From contig JAUIFH010000005.1 in assembly GCA_030429495.1 (NCBI GenBank), forward strand, positions 265,039 to 329,038: DNA of 64,000 bases, given 5' to 3'. Every line of letters starts with the position of its first letter. Within the stretch, counting starts at the first letter, position 1. The notes under the pieces are model-generated. The model worked only from the letters and a program-made list of their open reading frames with translations, had not been told where the DNA came from and searched no databases. The translations under genes and the position numbers were made by a program. Origin of the DNA: Alphaproteobacteria bacterium. GTDB lineage: Bacteria > Pseudomonadota > Alphaproteobacteria > Rhodobacterales > Rhodobacteraceae. Positions 1-8,954 of this stretch are shown here, in pieces.

Positions 1-1697
1 ACTATGCGCGCGCCCTGACCAACGAAATAAACGCGTTCTCGGCGCAGGTGGGCCAGCCGCTGACCTTTGCGCAAGCGCAGTCCCTGGGTATCGACAAGTC
101 GGTTCAGGCGCGGGTTCTCGCCTCTGCCGCACTCGACAACGAGGCCGCGCAGATCGGTATTTCCGTCGGTGACGATGCGGTCCGCAACAACCTCATGTCG
201 ATGGAAGCCTTCCACGGACTCGATGGCCAGTTCAACCGCGATGCCTACACGCTCCGGCTGCGGCAGGAGGGCCTCAGCGAGGCCGAGTTCGAGGGCAAGC
301 TGCGCGACGAGGTTGCGCGCACGCTGCTTCAGGGCGCCGTTCAGGGCGGCACCGCCGCACCCGAGGCATTCGTCATTCACCTCGCCGCATGGCTGACCGA
401 GACGCGTAGCTTCACGCTGGCGGAACTGATGGCGTCCGATCTGCCGGAACCGGTCCCGGCGCCGTCGGATGCCGACATCCAGGCCTATTACGACGCCCAT
501 CCCGAAGCCTTCACCCGCCCTGAGGCGCGGCGGATCACCTATGTCTGGCTCTCGCCCGAGATGCTGACGGAAGAGGTGTTGCTGGATGACGAGGCGTTGC
601 AAGCCGTCTATCAGGAGCGGATCGACGAATTCGTGACGCCCGAGCTTCGTCTGGTCGAACGCCTCGTCTATCCCGACGAGGCCAGCGCGGCCGAGGCGAA
701 GGCACGGGTCGATGCCGGCACCGCGACATTCGAGGAGGTCGCGGCCGAGCGTGGCCTCACCCTTGCCGATATCGACCTCGGAGAGATGTCGGAAGCAGCA
801 CTTGGCGAGGCCGGCGCGGCCGTGTTCGCGCTTGACACCCCCGGCGTGGTCGGCCCCTTCGCCACCGACCTCGGGCCCGCGCTCTTTGCCATGAACGGCA
901 TTCTCGAAGCCCGCGAAGTCACGTTCGAAGAGGCGCGCGAGGATCTCGCTGCCGAGGCAACCGCGGACAAGGCGCGCCGACTGATCGCGGACCGCAGCGA
1001 CGGGATCGAGGATCTGCTGGCAAGCGGCGCCACACTGGAAGAGGTCGCCAACGAAACAGGCATGGAACTTGGTGAAATCGCCTTCAGCGAGGGGACCGAA
1101 GAAGGCATCGCCGCCTATGGCGGCTTCCGCGAAGCCGCGGCTGCCGCCAAGGCCGAGGATTTCCCGGCGCTGGCCGCGCTGGACGATGGCGGCGTCTTCG
1201 CCCTGCGTCTTGACGGGATCGACCCGCCGGCGCTGCGCCCGATCGAAGAGGTTCGCGACGATGCGGCCCGAGCCTGGACGCGGGACGAGACCGAAACCCG
1301 CCTTGCCGCGCTTGGCGAGGAGGTCGCCGCCCGTGTCGGCGCCGGTGAGCCGCTGGAATCCACCGGCCTTGTCACCACCCGCTACGGAGATTTCGCGCGC
1401 GGCGGTTTCCTTGCCGACACACCGGCGGAAGTCGCCGAGCAGGTCTTTACGCTGGACGATGGCGCGGCTGCGGTCGTGACCGCCGGTCGCCGGGTGCACG
1501 TCGTGACCCTGACCGGCATCCATGCCGCCGACCCGGCAGGCGAGGACATGACCCGCGCGAAGGAAGGGCTTTCGGCGCAGACCGGCCAATCCCTCGCACA
1601 GGACATGGTCCAGCTTTTCGTTCAGGCGATCGAGGCGGAGGCGGGCATCACGCTCGACCCGGCGGCGATCAACGCCGTCCACGCGCAGATGAACTGA
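1..1697 (+). CDS. PpiD-like peptidylprolyl isomerase / periplasmic foldase, 5' end missing
   Basis: The reading frame is open from the left edge (first full codon at 3), so the N-terminus, including the usual single membrane anchor, lies outside the window. What remains has a SurA/PpiD-type N-terminal helical region followed by parvulin-like sequence (around 600-900, with the segment ending in GPALFAMNGIL) and a long Ala/Glu-rich C-terminal part. PpiD-type proteins are inner-membrane-anchored foldases that assist folding of exported proteins. The stop lies 10 bases before trpE, so the two genes are probably co-transcribed. The family assignment is reasonable; whether the parvulin domain is catalytically active cannot be judged. 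Confidence 0.82.
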   Translation, partial: YARALTNEINAFSAQVGQPLTFAQAQSLGIDKSVQARVLASAALDNEAAQIGISVGDDAVRNNLMSMEAFHGLDGQFNRDAYTLRLRQEGLSEAEFEGKLRDEVARTLLQGAVQGGTAAPEAFVIHLAAWLTETRSFTLAELMASDLPEPVPAPSDADIQAYYDAHPEAFTRPEARRITYVWLSPEMLTEEVLLDDEALQAVYQERIDEFVTPELRLVERLVYPDEASAAEAKARVDAGTATFEEVAAERGLTLADIDLGEMSEAALGEAGAAVFALDTPGVVGPFATDLGPALFAMNGILEAREVTFEEAREDLAAEATADKARRLIADRSDGIEDLLASGATLEEVANETGMELGEIAFSEGTEEGIAAYGGFREAAAAAKAEDFPALAALDDGGVFALRLDGIDPPALRPIEEVRDDAARAWTRDETETRLAALGEEVAARVGAGEPLESTGLVTTRYGDFARGGFLADTPAEVAEQVFTLDDGAAAVVTAGRRVHVVTLTGIHAADPAGEDMTRAKEGLSAQTGQSLAQDMVQLFVQAIEAEAGITLDPAAINAVHAQMN

Positions 1698-1707
1698 GGA
1701 CCGGCAC

Positions 1708-3222
1708 GTGGTGGCGCTGACCCCTTCCTTCGAGACGTTCGAGGCCGGCTGGGCCGAGGGCCGCAACCAGCTTGTCTTCGCGCGCCTTGCCGCCGATCTC
1801 GACACACCGGTTTCGCTGATGCTGAAGCTCGCCGACGCGCAGCCGATGAGCTTCATGCTCGAAAGCGTGACGGGTGGCGAGGTTCGGGGCCGTTACTCCG
1901 TCGTCGGGCTGAAGCCGGACGTGATCTGGGATTGCCGGGGCGAGGCGAGCCGGATCAACCGGCAGGCGCGCTACGATGCCGAGGCGTTCGAGGACCTGTC
2001 CGGCCATCCGCTCGAAACCCTGCGCGCGCTGATCGCGGAAAGCCGGATGGAGATGCCCGAGGGTATCCCGGCCATCGCCGCGGGGCTTTTCGGCTATCTC
2101 GGCTACGACATGATCCGGCTGGTGGAGCATCTGCCGAACGTGAAGCCCGATCCGATCGGCGTGCCTGACGCGACGCTGATCCGGCCGACGATCATCGCCG
2201 TCCTCGACGGCGTGAAGGGCGAGGTGACGGTCTGTTCCCCCGCATGGGCCGGATCGGGCCTGTCCGCGCGCGCGGCCTACGCCCAGGCCGCCGAGCGCGT
2301 CATGGATGCCGTGCGCGATCTTGAGCGTGCGCCGGCGGGCGAGACGCGCTCTCTCGGCGATACTGCGCATCTGGGCGAACTGAAATCGAACTTCACGCCC
2401 GAGGCCTATCGCGCCGCCGTCGAGAAGGCGAAGGACTATATCCGCGCGGGCGACATCTTCCAGGTCGTGCCGTCACAGCGCTGGTCGGCGGATTTCACGC
2501 TGCCACCGTTCGCACTCTACCGTTCGCTCCGGCGCACGAACCCCTCGCCGTTCCTGACCTTCTTCAACTTCGGCACCTTCCATATCGTCGGCGCCAGCCC
2601 GGAAATCCTTGTCCGGGTCCGCGACGGCGAGGTGACGATCCGGCCCATCGCCGGCACAAGGCCGCGTGGCCGGACACCGGACGAGGACAGGGCGCTTGAG
2701 GCCGACCTGCTGGCCGACAAGAAGGAACTGGCCGAGCACCTGATGCTGCTCGACCTCGGGCGGAACGATGTGGGCCGTGTCGCGAAGGTCGGCACCGTCC
2801 ATCCGACCGAGAAGTTCATCATCGAGCGTTATTCGCACGTCATGCACATCGTCTCCAACGTGGTGGGCGAAATCCGCGACGACGAGGATGCACTGTCGGC
2901 CCTGCTCGCCGGCCTGCCCGCCGGCACCGTCTCGGGCGCGCCGAAGGTCCGCGCGATGGAGATCATCGACGAGCTGGAGCCCGAAAAGCGCGGCATCTAT
3001 GGCGGCGGTGTGGGCTATTTCGCGGCCAATGGCGAGATGGACATGTGCATCGCGCTCCGCACCGCAGTGGTTAAGGACGAGACGCTTTATGTCCAGGCCG
3101 GCGGCGGCGTCGTCTACGACAGCGACCCGGAGGCCGAGTTCCAGGAGACGGTCAACAAGTCCCGGGCCCTGAAGACGGCGGCCGAGGATGCCGGCCTCTT
3201 CGCCAGGCGCGGCAATAACTGA
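1708..3222 (+). CDS. trpE: Anthranilate synthase component I
   Basis: A 504-residue chorismate-binding enzyme that makes anthranilate from chorismate, using ammonia supplied by TrpG; it is the first step of tryptophan synthesis. Visible signatures are PIAGTRPRGR, the HVMHIVSNVVGE block and GTVSGAPKVRAMEIIDELEP. An N-terminal L51-E52-S53 motif matches the LLES tryptophan-feedback element of the family. The GTG start is preceded by GAGGA at about eight bases, overlapping the stop of the foldase gene. It is not fused to trpG; trpG lies 2 kb downstream beyond an opposing gene. No leader peptide or attenuator fits in the 10-base gap upstream. Confidence 0.96.
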   Translation: MVALTPSFETFEAGWAEGRNQLVFARLAADLDTPVSLMLKLADAQPMSFMLESVTGGEVRGRYSVVGLKPDVIWDCRGEASRINRQARYDAEAFEDLSGHPLETLRALIAESRMEMPEGIPAIAAGLFGYLGYDMIRLVEHLPNVKPDPIGVPDATLIRPTIIAVLDGVKGEVTVCSPAWAGSGLSARAAYAQAAERVMDAVRDLERAPAGETRSLGDTAHLGELKSNFTPEAYRAAVEKAKDYIRAGDIFQVVPSQRWSADFTLPPFALYRSLRRTNPSPFLTFFNFGTFHIVGASPEILVRVRDGEVTIRPIAGTRPRGRTPDEDRALEADLLADKKELAEHLMLLDLGRNDVGRVAKVGTVHPTEKFIIERYSHVMHIVSNVVGEIRDDEDALSALLAGLPAGTVSGAPKVRAMEIIDELEPEKRGIYGGGVGYFAANGEMDMCIALRTAVVKDETLYVQAGGGVVYDSDPEAEFQETVNKSRALKTAAEDAGLFARRGNN

Positions 3223-3239
3223 ACGCCCGCGGCGGCGTC

Positions 3240-5177
3240 TCAGCCCCCCGCCAGCATGACCGCCGATACCGGCGCGACAGCCGTCTGCTTCGCCCCTTCG
3301 GCGATCCAGCCGCGCAAGGCTTCGACCGTGTCAGGCGCTGTCGTCGCGAAAACGACGACCTGGCCTGAGCGGGCCGCTTCGAAGGCGGCGCGGTCCAGAT
3401 CGCGGCGGATCGATGCAGCGTCCTCGCCAGCCGCATCGAGGTTGCGGAACACTTTCGCATGGGCAAGTCCCGCAGCCGTCGCAGCCTGTCCCGCCGGATC
3501 AAGGCCGAACCCATAGGTCACCAGCCCAAGACCCTCCGCCCCCATCAGCGCCACGAGGTGCTGCGCCATGCGCCGGTCGGTCTGGTGAATGGCATCAGGC
3601 GCGCCAATCAGCGCGACCGCCTCCGGCAGCGTCTGTTCGTAGCCCTGATAGCTGACTTCCAGATCGGCGCCGGTCGCGCCCGCGGGAAGCGGCGGCGCGA
3701 GAATTGCCACTTCCAGCCCGGCAAACCGGTAATCCCGCGCGCGGCTGGCCGCGCCGGGCTGGGTCGGATCAAGGGCGATCGTCACCGGCACGCCAAGCGC
3801 CGCCAGCGCCGTTGCATCGGCGTTTCCGTCATCGGCCAGAATCACGCCGACCAGCGGCAGGCCATCCGGATTGTCGAAGCCGGCCGCAAAACGGGCCACG
3901 GCTGCGTCATCGGCGCCGAGTTCGGGCGAAGCCGGGGCGTCGGCCACGCCGCCGCCTGCATCCCCGGCCTCGGCCGAGGCGGCGCCGACCTGCGGCAACC
4001 GGTTGATCTGGACGCCGGGGACTGCGTTCGTGAAACCGATCTTCGGCGCGTTGGCGTTGCCAAGCGGGCGCTGCGGCACAAGCTCCACGACCGTGGGCGC
4101 CTGTGCGGGCGCCTCGGCGACCTCCGGGGCTTCGCTGGCCGGCTGTGGCGCGGGTGCTTCGGCGGCGGGCGCAGGTTCTACCGACGGAGCCTCGGGTTCC
4201 GGCAAGGCAGGCGTCTCGGGCAGTGCTGGCGCCGCTTCCGCGACCTCTGTCATGGCGGGCACCTCCGGCGCTTCCGCTCCGACGTCTGCATCCGGCGTGG
4301 CGGGCGAAGTTTCTTCAGCCACCTGCGGCAATGTCGTCTCCGGCGCGGTCTCGGGCGCGACCTCCGGCAGTGCGTCCGCAGCCGCCGTCACGATCTCGGG
4401 CATCGGATCGGGCGCTTCGTCCCCGGCAAGAACGGGGGCGATCGGCGATTCCGTACCGGCTGTCGGCGTGGCCTCGTCCGCCACGGGAAGTTCGGCGATG
4501 ATCGTCGGTTCGGTAGGGTCGGGTGACGCCATCGTCACCGGTGCGACCGTCTGGCCCTCGGGGATCGCAGCCGGGGCCACATCGGCAAGGGCCGGCGCGG
4601 CTTCGGGTGCGGGCGCGGCGATATCCGGCGCGGCGGACACCGCCGGCGCGGGCGCGAGTTCGGGAAGAACCGGGGTTTCGTCCGGCCGCTCGCGCGCGAA
4701 CTCAGAGCCGGGGGGGACCTCGACCTCCGCGGTTTCCGGCCCGCTGTCGATCGCCGCCATTTCGGTCGCGCCTGCCTCCGGCGCGGTCATATCGGTCTCG
4801 ACCGCCTCTGACGCCACCGTGTCGGCCCCGGACATCTCGGTCGTGGCCATTTCCTGCTCGGCCGTTTCCGGCGCGGCCTCGTCCTCGGCCTCGACGGCAA
4901 CTTCGGGCGCCGCCGTCGTCCCCGCGACCGTCTCGGTCACGGTTTCGCCGGACGCCTCCGTTTCGGCGGCCACTTCAGGCGCGATCACTTCGGCCGCTTC
5001 TTCTTCCGCAGCCGTCTCTGCCGCCACCTGCGCCTCGGCCGGTTCCACGCTTTCCGCCTGTGGCGCGCTCGCCATCCGCACCGTATCGCCGACGGGCACC
5101 ACGAGTCCCACGGCGGTCAACACGACGCCGCTGACCAGTATGCCGGCCAGCACACCCAAAATCAGTCCTCTGCCCAC
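3240..5177 (-). CDS. Divergent polysaccharide deacetylase family protein (YibQ type) with long low-complexity linker
   Basis: The C-terminal 220 or so residues match the YibQ/divergent polysaccharide deacetylase fold (GVILADDGNADATALAALG region, then an NxxxDxxG-like stretch near VFRNLDAAGEDAASIRRDL). The N-terminus has one hydrophobic segment (GLILGVLAGILVSGVVL), so the protein is probably anchored with the domain in the periplasm. Between them lie roughly 370 residues almost entirely Ala, Pro, Glu, Thr and Val. I chose the GTG start at 5177 because GGAGG sits five bases upstream; a longer frame to 5330 exists but would overlap trpG. The gene converges on trpE. Its exact substrate is unknown to me. 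Confidence 0.8.
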   Translation of the reverse strand: MGRGLILGVLAGILVSGVVLTAVGLVVPVGDTVRMASAPQAESVEPAEAQVAAETAAEEEAAEVIAPEVAAETEASGETVTETVAGTTAAPEVAVEAEDEAAPETAEQEMATTEMSGADTVASEAVETDMTAPEAGATEMAAIDSGPETAEVEVPPGSEFARERPDETPVLPELAPAPAVSAAPDIAAPAPEAAPALADVAPAAIPEGQTVAPVTMASPDPTEPTIIAELPVADEATPTAGTESPIAPVLAGDEAPDPMPEIVTAAADALPEVAPETAPETTLPQVAEETSPATPDADVGAEAPEVPAMTEVAEAAPALPETPALPEPEAPSVEPAPAAEAPAPQPASEAPEVAEAPAQAPTVVELVPQRPLGNANAPKIGFTNAVPGVQINRLPQVGAASAEAGDAGGGVADAPASPELGADDAAVARFAAGFDNPDGLPLVGVILADDGNADATALAALGVPVTIALDPTQPGAASRARDYRFAGLEVAILAPPLPAGATGADLEVSYQGYEQTLPEAVALIGAPDAIHQTDRRMAQHLVALMGAEGLGLVTYGFGLDPAGQAATAAGLAHAKVFRNLDAAGEDAASIRRDLDRAAFEAARSGQVVVFATTAPDTVEALRGWIAEGAKQTAVAPVSAVMLAGG

Positions 5178-5310
5178 GACTGCCTCCGACGCCTCAATCG
5201 CCCGCGAACCTCTTCTTGCCTTGACCCGGCCGCGCGGCTCTGACCATGTATAGCCCGTCATGCAGCGGGGTTCACCCCCTGATTGCACATGGTATTGCGA
5301 AGGTCCGCCG

Positions 5311-5904
5311 ATGCTGCTTCTGATCGACAACTACGACAGCTTCACCTACAACCTCGTCCACTATTTCGGCGAGATCGGTGCCGAAGTCGTGGTCCGCCGC
5401 AACGACGCGCTGAACGTTCAGGAGGCGATGGCGCTGAACGCCGCGGCCATCGTCCTGTCGCCGGGACCGTGCGATCCCGATCAAGCCGGGATCTGCCTTA
5501 CCCTGACCAAAGCGGCGGCAGAGACGCGGACACCGCTTCTGGGGGTCTGCCTCGGCCATCAGACGATCGGTCAGGCGTTTGGCGGCAAGGTCGTGCGCTG
5601 CCACGAGATCGTGCACGGCAAGATGGGCAAGATGCATCATTCCGGACAGGGCGTCTTTGCCGGCCTGCCCTCGCCCTTCGAGGCGACGCGCTATCACTCA
5701 CTGGTCGTCGACCGGGCCACTTTGCCCGACTGCCTGGAAGTGACCGCCTGGCTGGAAGACGGGACGATCATGGGGCTGAAGCACCGCGACCTTCCGATCG
5801 AGGGCGTGCAGTTCCACCCGGAATCCATCGCCTCCGAACACGGCCACCAGATGCTGCGCACCTTCCTCGAGGGCGCGGGCGTCCCGCTTGGGATGCCGGC
5901 ATGA
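5311..5904 (+). CDS. trpG: Anthranilate synthase component II (glutamine amidotransferase)
   Basis: A 197-residue class-I glutamine amidotransferase that passes ammonia to TrpE. It begins with the family motif [15 protein letters not shown], has the nucleophile Cys80 in GVCLGHQ, and the His169/Glu171 pair in FHPES. The open frame extends upstream to 5260, but the conserved N-terminus fixes the start at 5311. The stop overlaps the trpD start by four bases (ATGA), indicating translational coupling. Some bacteria use the same subunit for p-aminobenzoate synthesis, which cannot be excluded here. Confidence 0.96.
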   Translation: MLLLIDNYDSFTYNLVHYFGEIGAEVVVRRNDALNVQEAMALNAAAIVLSPGPCDPDQAGICLTLTKAAAETRTPLLGVCLGHQTIGQAFGGKVVRCHEIVHGKMGKMHHSGQGVFAGLPSPFEATRYHSLVVDRATLPDCLEVTAWLEDGTIMGLKHRDLPIEGVQFHPESIASEHGHQMLRTFLEGAGVPLGMPA

Positions 5905-6917
5905 GCGACGATATCCGCCCGCTGATCGGCCTTGCCGCCGACCGTCCCCTGACGCGCGAAGAGGCGGAAACCGCCTTCGCCGCACTCTTTGACGGGGCCG
6001 CAACGCCAAGTCAGATGGGCGGGCTCCTGATGGCGCTGCGCACGCGTGGCGAGACGGTCGAGGAGATCGCGGCCGCCGCGCGGGTGATGCGGGCGAAATG
6101 CAACAAGGTGCGCGCGCCGGAAGGCGCGATGGACATCGTCGGAACCGGCGGCGACGGCAAGGGCACGCTGAACATCTCCACCGCCACGGCCTTCGTGGTT
6201 GCCGGCGCAGGCGTCGTCGTGGCCAAGCATGGCAACCGCAACCTCAGCTCCAAATCGGGGGCGGCAGATGCGCTGACACAGATGGGGGTCGACGTGATGA
6301 TCGGCCCGGAAGCGGTTGAAAAAGCGCTGAAAGACTGCGGCATCGCTTTCATGATGGCGCCGATGCACCATCCCGCGATCCGCCATGTCATGCCGACCCG
6401 CGCGGAACTGGGCACCCGCACCGTCTTCAACCTTCTCGGCCCGCTCACCAACCCCGCCGGGGTAAAGCGCCAGCTGACCGGCGCCTTCTCGCGCGACTGG
6501 ATCCGGCCAATGGCGGAAACGCTGGCGGCACTCGGTTCCGACCGCGCCTGGCTGGTCCATGGATCGGACGGCACCGATGAACTGTCGATCGCCGGGACGA
6601 GCTGGGTCGCCGCGCTGGAGGACGGCACGGTGCGCGAGTTCGAGGTGCATCCCGAGGAGGCCGGCCTGCCGGTCCACCCGTTCGAAGCGATCATGGGCGG
6701 CAGCCCCGAGGAGAATGCCGCCGCCTTCCGCGCGCTTCTGGCGGGCGCGGCCGGCGCCTATCGCGACGCGGTGCTGCTGAATGCCGCCGCGGCCCTCGTC
6801 GTCGCCGGCAAGGCCACCGGGCTGAAAGACGGCGCGGCGCAGGCCGCCGAGAGCATCGACAGCGGCGCCGCGAAGGCGAAGATCGAGGCGCTGGCCGCAG
6901 CCACGCAGGCGGCATGA
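5901..6917 (+). CDS. trpD: Anthranilate phosphoribosyltransferase
   Basis: A 338-residue enzyme transferring the phosphoribosyl group from PRPP to anthranilate, the second tryptophan step. The PRPP-binding glycine-rich motif [17 protein letters not shown], the [17 protein letters not shown] block and [10 protein letters not shown] are all present, and the length is typical. It starts inside the trpG stop codon (ATGA) and ends inside the ung start (again ATGA), so trpG-trpD-ung form a tightly coupled translational unit. Confidence 0.96.
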   Translation: MSDDIRPLIGLAADRPLTREEAETAFAALFDGAATPSQMGGLLMALRTRGETVEEIAAAARVMRAKCNKVRAPEGAMDIVGTGGDGKGTLNISTATAFVVAGAGVVVAKHGNRNLSSKSGAADALTQMGVDVMIGPEAVEKALKDCGIAFMMAPMHHPAIRHVMPTRAELGTRTVFNLLGPLTNPAGVKRQLTGAFSRDWIRPMAETLAALGSDRAWLVHGSDGTDELSIAGTSWVAALEDGTVREFEVHPEEAGLPVHPFEAIMGGSPEENAAAFRALLAGAAGAYRDAVLLNAAAALVVAGKATGLKDGAAQAAESIDSGAAKAKIEALAAATQAA

Positions 6918-7555
6918 TCCCCGCCGCCTGGGCGCATCTTCCCTTCTTCACGCGTGACTGGCCGGGCATCGACGCCACACTGGCGAAGGAGCAAAGGCCG
7001 GTCTACCCACCGCGCGAGCGCATCTTTGCCGCACTCGACGCCTGCGCGCCGGAGGATGTCCGTGTCGTCATCCTCGGCCAGGACCCCTATCACACGCCGG
7101 GCAAGGCCGACGGGCTGGCCTTCTCGATCCCGGACGGGTTTCCGGGAAGGCTGGACAGTCTTGGAAACATCTTCAAGGAGTTGCACGACGATCTTGGCGT
7201 TGATCGAAGCCGCACCGACCTGGCCGGCTGGGCGCGGCAGGGCATCCTGTTGCTCAACACCGCGCTGACCGTGCCGGAAGGACGCCCCAAGGCCCATGCC
7301 AGGCTGGGCTGGGACCAGCTGGCGGCCGAAGTGCTGGCCGAGATCGACACCAGCCCGCGCGCCTGCCTGCTCTGGGGCGGCCCGGCGCAGGCGGTGGCGC
7401 GGCGGCACCTGCATAATCCGGGCCATCTCCGGATCGAGAGCGCGCATCCCTCGCCGCTTTCGGTCTATCGCGGCTTCTTCGGCTCCCGCCCGTTCAGCCA
7501 TGTCAATGCGTGGCTGGTCGCGCGGGGGGAAGAACCGGTCCGCTGGGAGGAATAG
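6914..7555 (+). CDS. ung: Uracil-DNA glycosylase, family 1
   Basis: A 213-residue DNA repair enzyme that removes uracil from DNA. The water-activating motif GQDPYH (residues 55-60, catalytic Asp57) and the minor-groove loop [13 protein letters not shown] with His178 are intact. The ATG overlaps the trpD stop by four bases, so it is translated with the tryptophan genes. Its position between trpD and trpC is odd, because trpD and trpC are usually adjacent in this run of genes. No SOS half-sites are visible upstream. Confidence 0.95.
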   Translation: MIPAAWAHLPFFTRDWPGIDATLAKEQRPVYPPRERIFAALDACAPEDVRVVILGQDPYHTPGKADGLAFSIPDGFPGRLDSLGNIFKELHDDLGVDRSRTDLAGWARQGILLLNTALTVPEGRPKAHARLGWDQLAAEVLAEIDTSPRACLLWGGPAQAVARRHLHNPGHLRIESAHPSPLSVYRGFFGSRPFSHVNAWLVARGEEPVRWEE

Positions 7556-7562
7556 CGCCGAC

Positions 7563-7614
7563 GTGGGGGTTTCCCACCCCCACACCCCCGGGGAGTATTT
7601 GCGAACAGAAGAAG
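7563..7614 (+). repeat. Dispersed repeat, copy 1: GC hairpin plus conserved tail
   Basis: GTGGGGG (7563-7569) pairs with CCCCCAC (7577-7583), followed directly by a tail containing CCCCCGGGGAGTATTT, one variable base, then CGAACAGAAGAAG. A second copy with a different hairpin sequence but nearly the same tail lies at 29290-29340. It sits in the 103-base gap between ung and trpC, the only sizeable gap in this gene run. Confidence 0.75.
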
Positions 7615-7658
7615 GCGGAAGGGCTTTTCGTCCTGCGAGCGCGGGGGTAAGGAGGGGC

Positions 7659-8462
7659 ATGGATATTCTCGACAAGATCAAGACCTACAAGCTGGAAGAG
7701 GTCGCCGCCGCGAAAGCCGCGCGGCCGCTTGCCGGGATCGAGGCCGAGGCGCGGACGGCAGGAGCGCCGCGCGGCTTTGCCCGGGCGCTGCAGGCGGCAG
7801 CCGGCACGGGTTACGGGCTGATCGCCGAGATCAAGAAGGCGAGCCCATCGAAGGGGCTGATCCGGGCGGATTTCGACCCGCCGGAACTGGCGCGGGCCTA
7901 TGAGGCGGGCGGGGCCACCTGCCTGTCGGTCCTGACCGATGCGCCGTCCTTCCAGGGCGCGCCCGGGTTTCTGATCGAGGCGCGCGCGGCCGTCGCGCTA
8001 CCGGCGCTTCGCAAGGATTTCATGTATGACCCCTACCAGGTTACCGAGGCGCGCGCCTGGGGTGCGGACTGCATCCTGATCATCCTCGCCTCTGTCTCGG
8101 ATGCGCAGGCGGCGGAGCTGGAGGATGCCGCCTTCGGCTGGGGCATGGACGTGCTCTTGGAGGTTCATGACGAGGCGGAACTTGACCGGGCACTCGCACT
8201 GAAATCGCCTCTGGTTGGCGTAAACAACCGCAATCTCAAGACCTTCGAGGTCACTCTTGATACAACAAGGCGGCTTGCTCCGCGCCTGCCCGCTGACCGG
8301 CACCTGGTCTGCGAAAGCGGGCTTTTCACACCCGCCGACCTTGCGGCGATGGCCGACTGCGGCGCGCGCAGCTTCCTGATCGGCGAAAGCCTGATGCGGC
8401 AGGCGGATGTGGCGGCGGCGACGCGCGCGATCCTGGCTGACCCGGCCCGGGCGGAGGCGTGA
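7659..8462 (+). CDS. trpC: Indole-3-glycerol-phosphate synthase
   Basis: A 267-residue TIM-barrel enzyme converting carboxyphenylaminodeoxyribulose phosphate to indole-3-glycerol phosphate. The motifs [38 protein letters not shown] and the phosphate site [10 protein letters not shown] are present. The ATG at 7659 follows a strong GGAGGGG; the longer open frame upstream overlaps ung and is not needed. The stop lies two bases before the moaC start. There is no fused TrpF domain. Confidence 0.96.
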   Translation: MDILDKIKTYKLEEVAAAKAARPLAGIEAEARTAGAPRGFARALQAAAGTGYGLIAEIKKASPSKGLIRADFDPPELARAYEAGGATCLSVLTDAPSFQGAPGFLIEARAAVALPALRKDFMYDPYQVTEARAWGADCILIILASVSDAQAAELEDAAFGWGMDVLLEVHDEAELDRALALKSPLVGVNNRNLKTFEVTLDTTRRLAPRLPADRHLVCESGLFTPADLAAMADCGARSFLIGESLMRQADVAAATRAILADPARAEA

Positions 8463-8464
8463 CG

Positions 8465-8938
8465 ATGCCGCTGACCCATTTCGACGCGGAAGGCCGGGCG
8501 CATATGGTCGATGTCTCCGACAAGGCGGTGACGGCCCGTGTCGCGGTGGCCGAGGCGCAGGTGGTCATGCTGCCCGAGACGCTGGCGCTGGTGACCGGGG
8601 GGCAGGCGAAGAAGGGCGACGTGCTTGGCGTTGCCCGGCTGGCCGGGATCATGGCGGCGAAGAAGACCGCCGATCTGATCCCGCTTTGCCATCCCCTGCC
8701 GATCACCAAGGTCGCGATCGAGCTTGCGGCCGATGCCGCGCTGCCGGGCGTCAGGATCGAGGCGACCGTCCGCACCACGGGCCAGACCGGGGTGGAGATG
8801 GAGGCGCTGACGGCGGCCTCTGTCGCGGCGCTGACGGTCTATGACATGCTGAAGGCGGCGGAGAAGTCGATGCGCATCGAAGGTCTGCGTGTCGTTCTGA
8901 AAGACGGTGGGAAATCAGGCCGTTACGAGGCAGAATGA
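8465..8938 (+). CDS. moaC: Cyclic pyranopterin monophosphate synthase
   Basis: A 157-residue enzyme of molybdenum cofactor synthesis that makes cyclic pyranopterin monophosphate from the MoaA product. [17 protein letters not shown] and [21 protein letters not shown] are the family signatures. I use the ATG at 8465, seven bases after GGAGG; an in-frame GTG at 8459 overlapping the trpC stop is the alternative. It is followed by moeA 16 bases later. Confidence 0.95.
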   Translation: MPLTHFDAEGRAHMVDVSDKAVTARVAVAEAQVVMLPETLALVTGGQAKKGDVLGVARLAGIMAAKKTADLIPLCHPLPITKVAIELAADAALPGVRIEATVRTTGQTGVEMEALTAASVAALTVYDMLKAAEKSMRIEGLRVVLKDGGKSGRYEAE

Positions 8939-8954
8939 AGGGGCGGAGCGCGCC

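Noticed and set aside
1698..1707. Looked for a trp leader peptide or attenuator before trpE.
   Set aside because: Only 10 bases separate trpE from the upstream gene.
3871..5253. A 460-codon open frame on the plus strand, antisense to the YibQ gene.
   Set aside because: It is an Ala/Ser/Gly-rich mirror of the Pro/Glu/Ala linker, with no domain and no ribosome-binding site.
5283..5900. A 544-codon frame joining trpG region to trpD.
   Set aside because: The first 205 codons are trpG out of frame; TrpD proper begins at 5901 with a coupled ATGA start.
6880..6913. Looked for an SOS box in front of ung.
   Set aside because: No GTTC-N7-GTTC or GAAC-N7-GAAC pair there; expression is expected through translational coupling to trpD.
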